DNA of 64,000 nt, from positions 1 through 64,000 of the forward strand of contig JAHBUC010000015.1 in NCBI GenBank assembly GCA_019638275.1, given 5' to 3'. Within the stretch, counting starts at the first letter, position 1. Every line of letters starts with the position of its first letter. The position numbers and the translations under genes are program-made. Below are positions 17,766-25,208 of the stretch, piece by piece. The stretch comes from Cyclobacteriaceae bacterium (GTDB lineage Bacteria > Bacteroidota > Bacteroidia > Cytophagales > Cyclobacteriaceae). The notes under the pieces are model-generated. The model ran no database searches, was not told the origin of the DNA, and worked only from the letters and a program-made list of their open reading frames with translations.

Positions 17766-19097
17766 ATGCCCGGAAAAATTTCAAATTGGGGTAATTATCC
17801 TGTTGTTGAAGCTACCTTAAGTTCTTTTTCCAGGGAGGAGGATGTTGTGCCTTTTATTGGCAAAATGGGGATACCGATTACGCTACGGGGTTCAGGCTTA
17901 TCTTATGGTGATGCATCACTTGGTAGCACCATGCTTTCAACTCTGCAATACAATCAGATATTGAACTTTGATTCAAACGCGGGTATAATTTATGTGCAGG
18001 CTGGAGTAACGTTAGATGCTTTATTAAAGCATATCGTACCTCACGGATGGTTTCTACCGGTTACACCGGGTACAAAGTTCATTACTGTGGGAGGTGCAGT
18101 GGCTGGCGATGTCCATGGAAAGAATCATCATAGTGAAGGATCTTTTTGTGATCATGTTATTGAACTTCAAGTATTGCTTCCGGATGGAAGGATTGTTTTA
18201 TGTAGCCGTGAAAATAATTACGAGTTATTTAATCTTGTTTCCGGTGGTTTGGGCTTGGGGGCATTTATCCTGACTGCATTATTTAGATTGAAACGAGTTG
18301 ACACAGCCTATATCAATCAACAAAATATCATCATAAAAGATTTGGGTGATATGTTGGAGCAACTTCAGAGCTTCAATAATGCCACTTATTCGGTAGCCTG
18401 GATAGATTGTTTGGCAAAAGGGAAACACTTGGGTAGGGGTGTACTGATGCTGGGCGAACATGTTCAGAAAGATAAACTACCTGGTAAATTCAAAGAACCA
18501 TTACGCATTCATCGCGGTCAGCGACTTAATACGCCATTTTATTTTCCTTCTTTTGTTCTGAACTCCTTCACTATGCGACTTTTTAATCAGGTGTTCTTTT
18601 ATAAGCATCGTCTCGCGCGTAAGGATTTTGTAGTTCACTATGATCCCTATTTTTATCCCCTTGATTTTATCAGAAACTGGAATAAAATGTATAGCCGAAA
18701 GGGGTTCTTGCAATATCAATTTGTTTTGCCGTTTGATCAGGCCGAAAAGGGCCTGGAGGTTATTTTAAGTAAAATCAGCCGGTCGGGTCTGGCTTCATTT
18801 CTTGCTGTGCTTAAGGTACTTGGTAAGGGAAATCACACCCTGTCATTCCCAATGCCCGGATTCACATTAGCGCTTGATTTTCCCGTTTCATCAGGTATTT
18901 TTAAACTGCTTGATGAACTGGATAAACTTGTTATTGAATACGGTGGAAGAATTTATTTGGTTAAGGATGCGCGGATGCATGCAGATGTATACTGGGGGGG
19001 ATATCCGAATGCGCAACATTTTAAGAGTAAAATAAATGCGCTTGACCCGGAACATGTTTTTGCGTCTTTGTTGTCGAAAAGATTGAAAATGATATAA
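17766..19097 (+). CDS. dprE1: DprE1-like FAD-dependent oxidoreductase (decaprenylphosphoryl-ribose 2'-oxidase)
   Basis: 443 residues from ATG 17766, 2 bp after the UbiA stop. N-terminal FAD-binding PCMH domain: 'RGSGLSYGDASLG' and 'TVGGAVAGDVHGKNHHSEGS', nearly identical in pattern to mycobacterial DprE1. Later motifs also match: 'GFLQYQFVLP', 'LSFPMPGF', 'GGRIYLVKDAR' with Lys400 at the position of the catalytic Lys418 and 'DPEHVFASLLSKRLKMI' at the C-terminus. It would oxidise C2' of polyprenylphosphoryl-ribose. The residue equivalent to Cys387, the benzothiazinone target, is Ala369 here. Paired with a DprE2-like reductase, as in mycobacteria. Confidence 0.88.
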   Translation: MPGKISNWGNYPVVEATLSSFSREEDVVPFIGKMGIPITLRGSGLSYGDASLGSTMLSTLQYNQILNFDSNAGIIYVQAGVTLDALLKHIVPHGWFLPVTPGTKFITVGGAVAGDVHGKNHHSEGSFCDHVIELQVLLPDGRIVLCSRENNYELFNLVSGGLGLGAFILTALFRLKRVDTAYINQQNIIIKDLGDMLEQLQSFNNATYSVAWIDCLAKGKHLGRGVLMLGEHVQKDKLPGKFKEPLRIHRGQRLNTPFYFPSFVLNSFTMRLFNQVFFYKHRLARKDFVVHYDPYFYPLDFIRNWNKMYSRKGFLQYQFVLPFDQAEKGLEVILSKISRSGLASFLAVLKVLGKGNHTLSFPMPGFTLALDFPVSSGIFKLLDELDKLVIEYGGRIYLVKDARMHADVYWGGYPNAQHFKSKINALDPEHVFASLLSKRLKMI

Positions 19098-19826
19098 GTG
19101 GAAAAGTCTGTTCTTATTTTAGGTGGTAACTCTGATTTGGGGTTTGCGTTGGGCAAAACGTTTTTAAATAACGGGTTTAAAGTGCTTTTTGCTACCCGTG
19201 ATGTTACTGAGTTGAGTAACCGCATCAGTCAACTTACAGATCAAAGCCGGGCGTCAATCGTTTCGTTTGATGCCTTGCAGTTTTCATCCCATGAAGCCTG
19301 GTTCAATTCCTTGCCTTTTAAACCAGAGATAACTGTATGCGCCTTTGGTATGCTAGGTGATCAGCGACAAGCTGAGCAAGACTGGATGTCTGCAAAGAAC
19401 ATTCTGGAGACAAATTATATTGGTGCTGTTTCTATTTTAAATGTTGTTGCCGAATACTATGAACAACAAAAGCATGGAATGATTGTGGGAATTAGTTCCG
19501 TGGCTGGCGATCGGGGAAGGCAGAGCAACTATCTCTATGGAAGCGCAAAGGCAGGTTTTTCAGAATACCTGTCGGGTTTAAGAAACCGACTGTTTAAGGC
19601 TGGCGTGCACGTGCTAACGGTTAAGCCTGGTTTTCTTCGAACAAAAATGACAGCAGGTTTGAATTTGCCCCCGATGTTAACGGATGAGCCTGAACGCGCA
19701 GCAAGAAGAATATATAATGCTGTGCTGCGAAAGCGAAACGTAGTGTATGTAAAGCCAGTTTGGTTCCTGATCATGTTGATCATTAAAAGCATTCCTGAGA
19801 TTATCTTTAAACGCCTGAAGCTCTGA
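19098..19826 (+). CDS. dprE2: DprE2-like short-chain dehydrogenase/reductase
   Basis: 242 residues from a GTG directly after the DprE1-like stop codon. SDR features: nucleotide-binding 'ILGGNSDLG', Ser in 'ISSVAGDRGRQSNYLYGSAKAG' region, with the Tyr-x3-Lys pair 'YGSAK', and 'VLTVKPGFLRTKM'. The C-terminus ('VWFLIMLIIKSIPEIIFKRLKL') has the hydrophobic tail seen in DprE2. Expected role: NADH-dependent reduction of the 2'-keto intermediate to polyprenylphosphoryl-arabinofuranose. Its stop overlaps the next start (TGATG). Confidence 0.87.
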   Translation: MEKSVLILGGNSDLGFALGKTFLNNGFKVLFATRDVTELSNRISQLTDQSRASIVSFDALQFSSHEAWFNSLPFKPEITVCAFGMLGDQRQAEQDWMSAKNILETNYIGAVSILNVVAEYYEQQKHGMIVGISSVAGDRGRQSNYLYGSAKAGFSEYLSGLRNRLFKAGVHVLTVKPGFLRTKMTAGLNLPPMLTDEPERAARRIYNAVLRKRNVVYVKPVWFLIMLIIKSIPEIIFKRLKL

Positions 19827-20437
19827 TGCTCAACCCGAGAACACTGGTACTTTTTGATTTTGACGGGACGCTTACAACAAAAGACACACTATTCCTTTTT
19901 ACCCGTTATGCAGTAGGTTCTTTTCGATTTTTTTGGGGACTGATTCTTTTGTTTATTCCGATGGGTTTGCAAAAGATGGGGTTTCTGTCCGCTCATTTTA
20001 CTAAAGAAGTTTTCCTTACTCAATTTTTTAAAGGTATTGATGCAAATGAGTTTGTTTCAAAAGCAGAACAATTTTCGTTAGGGGTTTTGCCAGAATACAT
20101 TCGTCCCGCTGCCATGCAAGCCATTAAACGCTATTCTGCGGAGCAAGCAAGAATGGTCATTGTTTCTGCTTCACCTGAGTGGTGGATCAGGCCGTGGGCA
20201 AAACAACAGGGCATTGAAGTTATCGCTACCCGGCTTGTGTTTTCGGAAGGAAAAGTAACCGGTGCCATAGATGGTTTGAATTGTAATCGGGAAGAGAAGG
20301 TGAGTAGAATTCGGGGTTATTTGAAACTGGAGGAGTATGAAAGAATAATTGCCTACGGTGACACCGATGGAGATAAGGCTATGTTAAGCCTGGCAAGCGA
20401 AATACATTTTAAGCCGTTTCGGGATAAAACAGGTTAG
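19826..20437 (+). CDS. HAD-IB family phosphatase
   Basis: 203 residues, ATG sharing one base with the upstream stop (TGATG). HAD motifs: I 'LFDFDGTLT' (Asp11, Asp13), II 'VIVSASPEWW', III Lys in 'CNREEKVSRI', IV 'IAYGDTDGDKAML'. Subfamily IB includes phosphoserine-phosphatase-like enzymes acting on small phosphates. In this cassette it may remove the 5-phosphate from polyprenylphosphoryl-phosphoribose, the step assigned in mycobacteria to a non-homologous phosphatase (Rv3807c). That role is inferred from position. Its 3' end overlaps the convergent Tat-protein gene by 29 bp. Confidence 0.82.
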   Translation: MLNPRTLVLFDFDGTLTTKDTLFLFTRYAVGSFRFFWGLILLFIPMGLQKMGFLSAHFTKEVFLTQFFKGIDANEFVSKAEQFSLGVLPEYIRPAAMQAIKRYSAEQARMVIVSASPEWWIRPWAKQQGIEVIATRLVFSEGKVTGAIDGLNCNREEKVSRIRGYLKLEEYERIIAYGDTDGDKAMLSLASEIHFKPFRDKTG

Positions 20438-20849
20438 AAAACGGGTTGTAACACGGTTGTTTATATGGATTATAAAACTGGATGTATTCAACTGTCTCAT
20501 TAACAGACATCCTGTTGATAAAAAAATCAGTTGAGAGCAGGAATTGACCTGTGATTTGTCCCCGATACATAATGTATTTGTTGTAGTAGGGCATGAAGGA
20601 TTTGGTGAAGCTTAAATAAGTAAAGAAAACGATGATGAGTTTCTTTTGCGTGTTAAACCGATCCCAAAATTTATCCTGATAAGCTTCTTGTATGAACCGG
20701 TCAATGTGATCACGGTTCACCTTGATTTTAGCGCAATCAGTAGCTATAATTTTATATATCGTTTGTTTAAAGGAGGGAACTATCCAGGTAACAAGTAGCC
20801 CCGAGATAATAGTAAGTATTCCTGCTTTTAAGAATTTTCTCCTGTTCAT
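20409..20849 (-). CDS. Small Tat-signal protein, partner of the adjacent GMC oxidoreductase
   Basis: 146 residues from ATG 20849; an in-frame TTG six bases upstream is less likely. N-terminus 'MNRRKFLKAGILTIISGLLV' is a twin-arginine signal (RRxFLK). The rest has no recognised domain: aromatic-rich and basic, ending 'CYNPFSNLFYPETA'. It begins 2 bp after the GMC gene stop. In gluconate/fructose dehydrogenase complexes a small subunit with a Tat signal escorts the signal-less GMC subunit out of the cytoplasm. This protein has the same gene order and size class, so the same role is inferred. Confidence 0.6.
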   Translation of the reverse strand: MNRRKFLKAGILTIISGLLVTWIVPSFKQTIYKIIATDCAKIKVNRDHIDRFIQEAYQDKFWDRFNTQKKLIIVFFTYLSFTKSFMPYYNKYIMYRGQITGQFLLSTDFFINRMSVNETVEYIQFYNPYKQPCYNPFSNLFYPETA

Positions 20850-20851
20850 GT

Positions 20852-22282
20852 TCAAAATATTTTGTCAGCCGACCATAATGACAGTGCGGATAGTGTTAGG
20901 GTTGGATTGGCAGCAGATATGGTAGGGAAAGAGCCTCCCCCCAAAACAAATACATTTCGGAACGTATGGTGTATGAGATGCTTGTCGATTACGCCATCGG
21001 CTTTACTCATGCTCATACGTGTTGTGCCCAGTATGTGCGCTTCAGACGCCTGAGCATTTTCGTCAATCAAAATTTCTTCAACGGGTAGCGGGCTTAATAC
21101 TTCAGCAATTTTTGATTTCATTAAAGTATACCCATTGTTAACGTACTGGCTATGTCCTTCATACTCAACCCGGGGTGTACGCAGATCGGAACTTGTTGTA
21201 ACCCGATTGCCGGCTTGAGGAATATCCTCAAACACAAATTTTAACTTCATTATCTGACGCCACTTGCCATGTTCTGAGCGTACATAGGGGTCGTTATGAC
21301 TTTCTATGAGACAGGCAGCGGCATCCTTTCTGCTTGGCAAGTCATAGAGCATAAAACCATTGGCGGTAATGATGGTGCTGCCGCCAACGTTGTCAAGTCC
21401 ATCCAAATGCACATAGCCGTAGTAGCCAACCTGTTCAGATAGGTGCCTTCCGGTGTGTGTGTTATCATCTCCACTATTCAATAATATATGCGCATTGAAT
21501 ATGGCATTGGCACCCAACGCAACAGCGCTTCCTTTCAGGGTAATTTGTTCACCTCGCTGCTCGGCATTAACTCCTGTAACCAAACCACCGGCTACATCAA
21601 GTGAGAGCACCTGTGTTTCGAATTGCAGCGTAATGCGGGGATCTTTATACACATCATGCAGGCCATTTTCAATTGTGAATTTTGCACTTACCGGGCACAA
21701 ATGGCAAATGGAGCTGTTGCAACAGGCATTTCGTGCGCCTGGTTTACTGGCACGTGCTGTGGGTTGGCTTATGTAATATTCAGCGTATCTTTTTTCGAGT
21801 AGCTTATCGGCTGCGGTTACCTGATGAGGCGGTAGCGGATACGGTCTCGACATGGGATAGGGTGTATTGGCCGGCCCCGCAATGCTCATAATCTCTTCAG
21901 CTTCGCACATATAGGGCTCAAGGTCAGCGTAGGATATAGGCCAGTCGATACCAACACCAAAACGTGTTTTTAGCTCAAAGTCTGAAGGCATAAATCGCGG
22001 GGTGCAACCCGTCCAGCAATTGCTGTTGCCACCAAAGCTGGGGTCAAAGATCCAGGGCTTGGCTGGGTTGTTGTTCTCATAGGCGCCCGAAGATGTTCCC
22101 GAAATAAAGCCAACCTCGCCAAGCGCCATTTTTTTTGCCCGTGAAATTCGTTCAGCGTGCGGTTCAAACTTGCCACGCTCCAATACGAGTACTTTCACTG
22201 AGTCTGGTGACTTCTCCAGGTACTTTTTAAGGAAAAAAGTTGATGCGAAACTTGTACCAACTACAATTAAATCGTAATTCAT
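20852..22282 (-). CDS. GMC family FAD-dependent oxidoreductase
   Basis: 476 residues, no signal peptide. N-terminal dinucleotide site 'LIVVGTSFASTFFLKKYL' replaces the usual GxGxxG with GTSFAS, while 'VLVLERG' ends the Rossmann unit. Middle: 'SFGGNSNCWTGCTPRFMPSDF', typical of GMC oxidoreductases; a Cys-rich stretch 'CCNSSICHLCPVSAK' (about residues 187-201). C-terminus: 'AHILGTTRMSMSKADGVID' and 'NVFVLGGGSFPTISAANPT', which hold the catalytic His/Asn region. Substrate unknown; probably a sugar or alcohol. Likely exported with the Tat-signal partner encoded downstream. Confidence 0.82.
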   Translation of the reverse strand: MNYDLIVVGTSFASTFFLKKYLEKSPDSVKVLVLERGKFEPHAERISRAKKMALGEVGFISGTSSGAYENNNPAKPWIFDPSFGGNSNCWTGCTPRFMPSDFELKTRFGVGIDWPISYADLEPYMCEAEEIMSIAGPANTPYPMSRPYPLPPHQVTAADKLLEKRYAEYYISQPTARASKPGARNACCNSSICHLCPVSAKFTIENGLHDVYKDPRITLQFETQVLSLDVAGGLVTGVNAEQRGEQITLKGSAVALGANAIFNAHILLNSGDDNTHTGRHLSEQVGYYGYVHLDGLDNVGGSTIITANGFMLYDLPSRKDAAACLIESHNDPYVRSEHGKWRQIMKLKFVFEDIPQAGNRVTTSSDLRTPRVEYEGHSQYVNNGYTLMKSKIAEVLSPLPVEEILIDENAQASEAHILGTTRMSMSKADGVIDKHLIHHTFRNVFVLGGGSFPTISAANPTLTLSALSLWSADKIF

Positions 22283-22318
22283 TATACTATTTTGCCTGAC
22301 TAAAGATAATTATTAACG

Positions 22319-23323
22319 ATGAAGAATTCGAATTTTAAGCTGCCGCTCGTGTTAATTTTGATGCTCTATTCCCTGCTCAGTGTGTACATTGTTTATGAGC
22401 AGGCAACCGATGCAAATGCCATTGATCTGCAGCGGCAGGAAGAGCGGCACTTGCGCATGCTTGAAGGTAATTCTGAATTCTTCAACCCCTGGCAATACCG
22501 CATGTTTAGTACGGTGGTAACCGAAGGATTTTATCGTGTGATTCACGCAATTGTTCCCACTGTTGATCGAACTCAGTGTTTCCTGCTTTTTCGTTTCTTG
22601 CAAAACCTGCTCATTTTCTTTGTTGCTGATTACTATTTCAGAGCGCTGGCTGTACATAACCCACTGCTTCGGCTGGTCGGTGTAACGTTGCTGGGTGTAT
22701 CGATGGCGCATAGTGTTTTTCAATCCGACTTATCCTTTAATACCTATTTCGATATCTTGTTTTATGTATTGGGAGCGCTGCTCATACTGCGTGAAAAATA
22801 TGTATGGTTGATTCCGCTCATGGCAGTAGCAGCCTTCAACCGCGAAACTTCAGCCCTAATACCCGCCATGCTGGTAGTACTGCATATTAATTGGCCTAAA
22901 CTATCCATTCCTAAACCTGTCCTTCTGTATGGATTAGCTTCGGGCCTTGTGTTTGTTTTCGTTTTTGTTGGTGTACGGTTGTACTATGGGTTTCAACCTG
23001 CAGAAGGTATTCATGGCATGCGTTCAATCACAGATTACCTCATCTTTAATTTGAAATTCTTCCGCATGTATCCTGAATTGATCGGCACACTGCTGATTGT
23101 TCCATTTGTGATCGTATTTTACTTAAAAAGATTACCGGCTGTTATACAGAAATGGTTTTGGCTGGTATGCCCGATCTGGTTTGTTATCCACCTTTGCTAC
23201 AGCACGGCTGTAGAAACCCGTTTATTCCTGGTGCCGCAGGCCTTGATATTTATTCCTGCCTTGCTCATACTGGTGGAAGGCTGGTATACGAATAGTTTGC
23301 AAGTGCAGAGGGACGCGGTGTAA
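22319..23323 (+). CDS. Polytopic membrane protein, putative GT-C-like
   Basis: 334 residues with about 8-9 hydrophobic helices. After the first helix comes 'NPWQYRMFSTVVTEGFYRV', the arrangement (FxPWQYRxx) seen in a family of uncharacterised bacterial membrane proteins related to GT-C glycosyltransferases; 'FNRETSALIPAML' mid-protein is also typical of that group. No catalytic residues can be assigned. Divergent from the GMC gene (36-bp gap) and downstream of the arabinofuranose cassette, so a transferase role is possible. Ends 5 bp before a convergent gene. Confidence 0.55.
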   Translation: MKNSNFKLPLVLILMLYSLLSVYIVYEQATDANAIDLQRQEERHLRMLEGNSEFFNPWQYRMFSTVVTEGFYRVIHAIVPTVDRTQCFLLFRFLQNLLIFFVADYYFRALAVHNPLLRLVGVTLLGVSMAHSVFQSDLSFNTYFDILFYVLGALLILREKYVWLIPLMAVAAFNRETSALIPAMLVVLHINWPKLSIPKPVLLYGLASGLVFVFVFVGVRLYYGFQPAEGIHGMRSITDYLIFNLKFFRMYPELIGTLLIVPFVIVFYLKRLPAVIQKWFWLVCPIWFVIHLCYSTAVETRLFLVPQALIFIPALLILVEGWYTNSLQVQRDAV

Positions 23324-23328
23324 TTAAT

Positions 23329-25104
23329 TTAGTCGAGTTTACAGGTCTCAATGGGTTCAGAAGAAAAGACGGTTTGACCATTCTTTCCAACTGCCCGAAC
23401 GATGTATCGGTATGAACCTCCCTTGCTTAGGTTTGTATCGGTATACACGTGAAGGTTGCCCTCTACCGTGGTGATGAGCCTCCAGCTTTCCAGGGGCAAG
23501 CCGGGCGATTCAAATCTAAAACGCCAAACCTCGTAAGCTTTTGTATCCGGGATTGCTTCCCATGAAACAGCAATTTCGGATGACGATAATTTTCGCATGG
23601 CAGGAGCCTTAGGTTTTTTAACCTCACCAGTGCTTTGCCACGTAACCGCTATTGAATTTGATGGTAAGCTGATGCAGTTGTTGGGCTGCAGTACTTTAAC
23701 GTAGTATGTACCAGCATGCTCAACTTTACCTGTTCCATTGCTGATCGGATGTGCGGGGTTTCCGGTAACATCAAACGGTTCAGGCAGGTTATTTTTATAC
23801 CAGTAATACCGGGTATAACCTGAAGGACCAGTAAGTACAATTTCATTGTTAATTCCCTGAAACGTAATCGGTAAATGCAAGGATCCTGTATGCCGCAAGG
23901 CTGGCTTTACCAATGCACCGGCACGACTTGTAACCAACATGGGCTTTGTAAAATACAAGGTGGTGTCATCCATTCGTTTATAGCATAACATGTAGGTACC
24001 GGCCTCAGTAGCGTTGTACTGGTAACCGGTTGCTCCCTCAATTACTTTCTGATTAAAGAGCCATTTGTAAGTTGGCAGTCCTTCGGCAAAGCGCAGGCGT
24101 ACCGAACTGCCGTGGCACAATGAAGGATCATTATTGGTAACGGAAAGGGTACTGGGTTCAGCGAGCGCTGTCCACTGTGTAAACTGTTCAATCCATGCAT
24201 TTACTTCATCAGGCTTTTCATAATGAGGCATATGCCCGGTTTGTTCAATTTCGGTTATCCGTAGGGTTGGGTACTGCGCTTTGTACAGCGCAAGGTTTCC
24301 GGTTGGAAAATAGGGATCTTTTTCACCATAGATCAGCATAACCCTATGGGCGGGTATTTGGCTCAATAAGGAAAGTTTGTTTTCCATCAGGGTGTTCATC
24401 CAGGTCGAGTAATTAACATGCTTGTAGCCCTTAAACCGCATAAAATGATGCAAGCGTTTCGAGTACAGATCGAACAGGGGCTGGTTCACAAATTCCTTCC
24501 GCTGGCTTTCTATAGCCTGTGGATACCAATAGAGGGTGAGTAGCAAATCCGACAGGAGGGGGATTTTCAATAAGGGGTTTGGGCGGTAATCTCCCGTTAA
24601 CGCGGGATCAATGAGTGTTAAGCTGATGATGTGCCGTTTGCTTTTACTGGCAAATTCTGTGGCAACCAGGCTTCCCAACGACATGGATACGATGTGCAGG
24701 GAAGATGGGAAGTTAAGGGTATCCAACAGTTCACTTAGCTGTTGGTAGAGTAGTTCGGGGGTGTAAGGTATTTTGGGCCGATCACTGTATCCACGACCAT
24801 ACAGGTCATAGGCCAGCACACGGTAACCCTTCTCTTCCAGGGACGAAATGTTTTTGCTCCAAACCTCCATGCCGGTTATTCCTCCGCCATGGATAAACAC
24901 TACCGGAATACCTTGTTCCGGCCCTGATAGCTTATAGTGGGTAATGCCGTGCGTTAACGTAACAAACTCACCCGGTGCATCTTTTCGGGCAGCATCATCC
25001 ATGAGGTTACTTTCCTGGTTGTAATGCATAACCGCGTACACCACCACCAGGAGTACAACTGCAATAATGCCCAGGTAAAAAATTCGCTTGAGCAGGCTTT
25101 TCAT
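23329..25104 (-). CDS. Membrane-anchored alpha/beta hydrolase with Ig-like and FN3 modules
   Basis: 591 residues. One N-terminal helix ('FYLGIIAVVLLVVVYAVM') acts as anchor or uncleaved signal. Residues about 45-310 are an alpha/beta hydrolase: oxyanion 'FIHGGG', nucleophile Ser142 in 'SMSLG' (first Gly of GxSxG replaced by Ser), Asp263 in 'YGEKDP', His291 in 'TGHMPHY'. Residues about 320-500 are two Ig-like units ('CHGSSVRLRF', 'YYWYKNN') and about 505-591 an FN3 domain ('YEVWRFRF', 'YRYIVRAVGKNGQ'). No T9SS sorting domain. The Ig-Ig-FN3 part resembles that of the next gene upstream on this strand. Confidence 0.8.
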   Translation of the reverse strand: MKSLLKRIFYLGIIAVVLLVVVYAVMHYNQESNLMDDAARKDAPGEFVTLTHGITHYKLSGPEQGIPVVFIHGGGITGMEVWSKNISSLEEKGYRVLAYDLYGRGYSDRPKIPYTPELLYQQLSELLDTLNFPSSLHIVSMSLGSLVATEFASKSKRHIISLTLIDPALTGDYRPNPLLKIPLLSDLLLTLYWYPQAIESQRKEFVNQPLFDLYSKRLHHFMRFKGYKHVNYSTWMNTLMENKLSLLSQIPAHRVMLIYGEKDPYFPTGNLALYKAQYPTLRITEIEQTGHMPHYEKPDEVNAWIEQFTQWTALAEPSTLSVTNNDPSLCHGSSVRLRFAEGLPTYKWLFNQKVIEGATGYQYNATEAGTYMLCYKRMDDTTLYFTKPMLVTSRAGALVKPALRHTGSLHLPITFQGINNEIVLTGPSGYTRYYWYKNNLPEPFDVTGNPAHPISNGTGKVEHAGTYYVKVLQPNNCISLPSNSIAVTWQSTGEVKKPKAPAMRKLSSSEIAVSWEAIPDTKAYEVWRFRFESPGLPLESWRLITTVEGNLHVYTDTNLSKGGSYRYIVRAVGKNGQTVFSSEPIETCKLD

Positions 25105-25154
25105 ACCTAAATATACACCATGCTCAGTGGACAGAGCAGAAAATTATCAAACAA

Positions 25155-25185
25155 AAAAAGCTGCCCTATTGAAAGGCAGCTTTTT
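25155..25185 (-). terminator. Strong intrinsic terminator of the large esterase gene
   Basis: Perfect 11-bp stem AAAAAGCTGCC / GGCAGCTTTTT (25155-25165 and 25175-25185) with a 9-base loop, ending in T runs on both strands. It lies 24 bp past the stop of the gene ending at 25209 and upstream of the next co-directional gene, so the two hydrolase genes are probably separate transcripts. Confidence 0.85.
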
Positions 25186-25208
25186 AGATTTCAGATTAAA
25201 CTAAGTTG

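Noticed and set aside
20409..23323. GMC gene group considered as part of the arabinofuranose pathway
   Set aside because: Its strand and operon are different, and no known step of that pathway needs a GMC enzyme; kept only as a neighbour.
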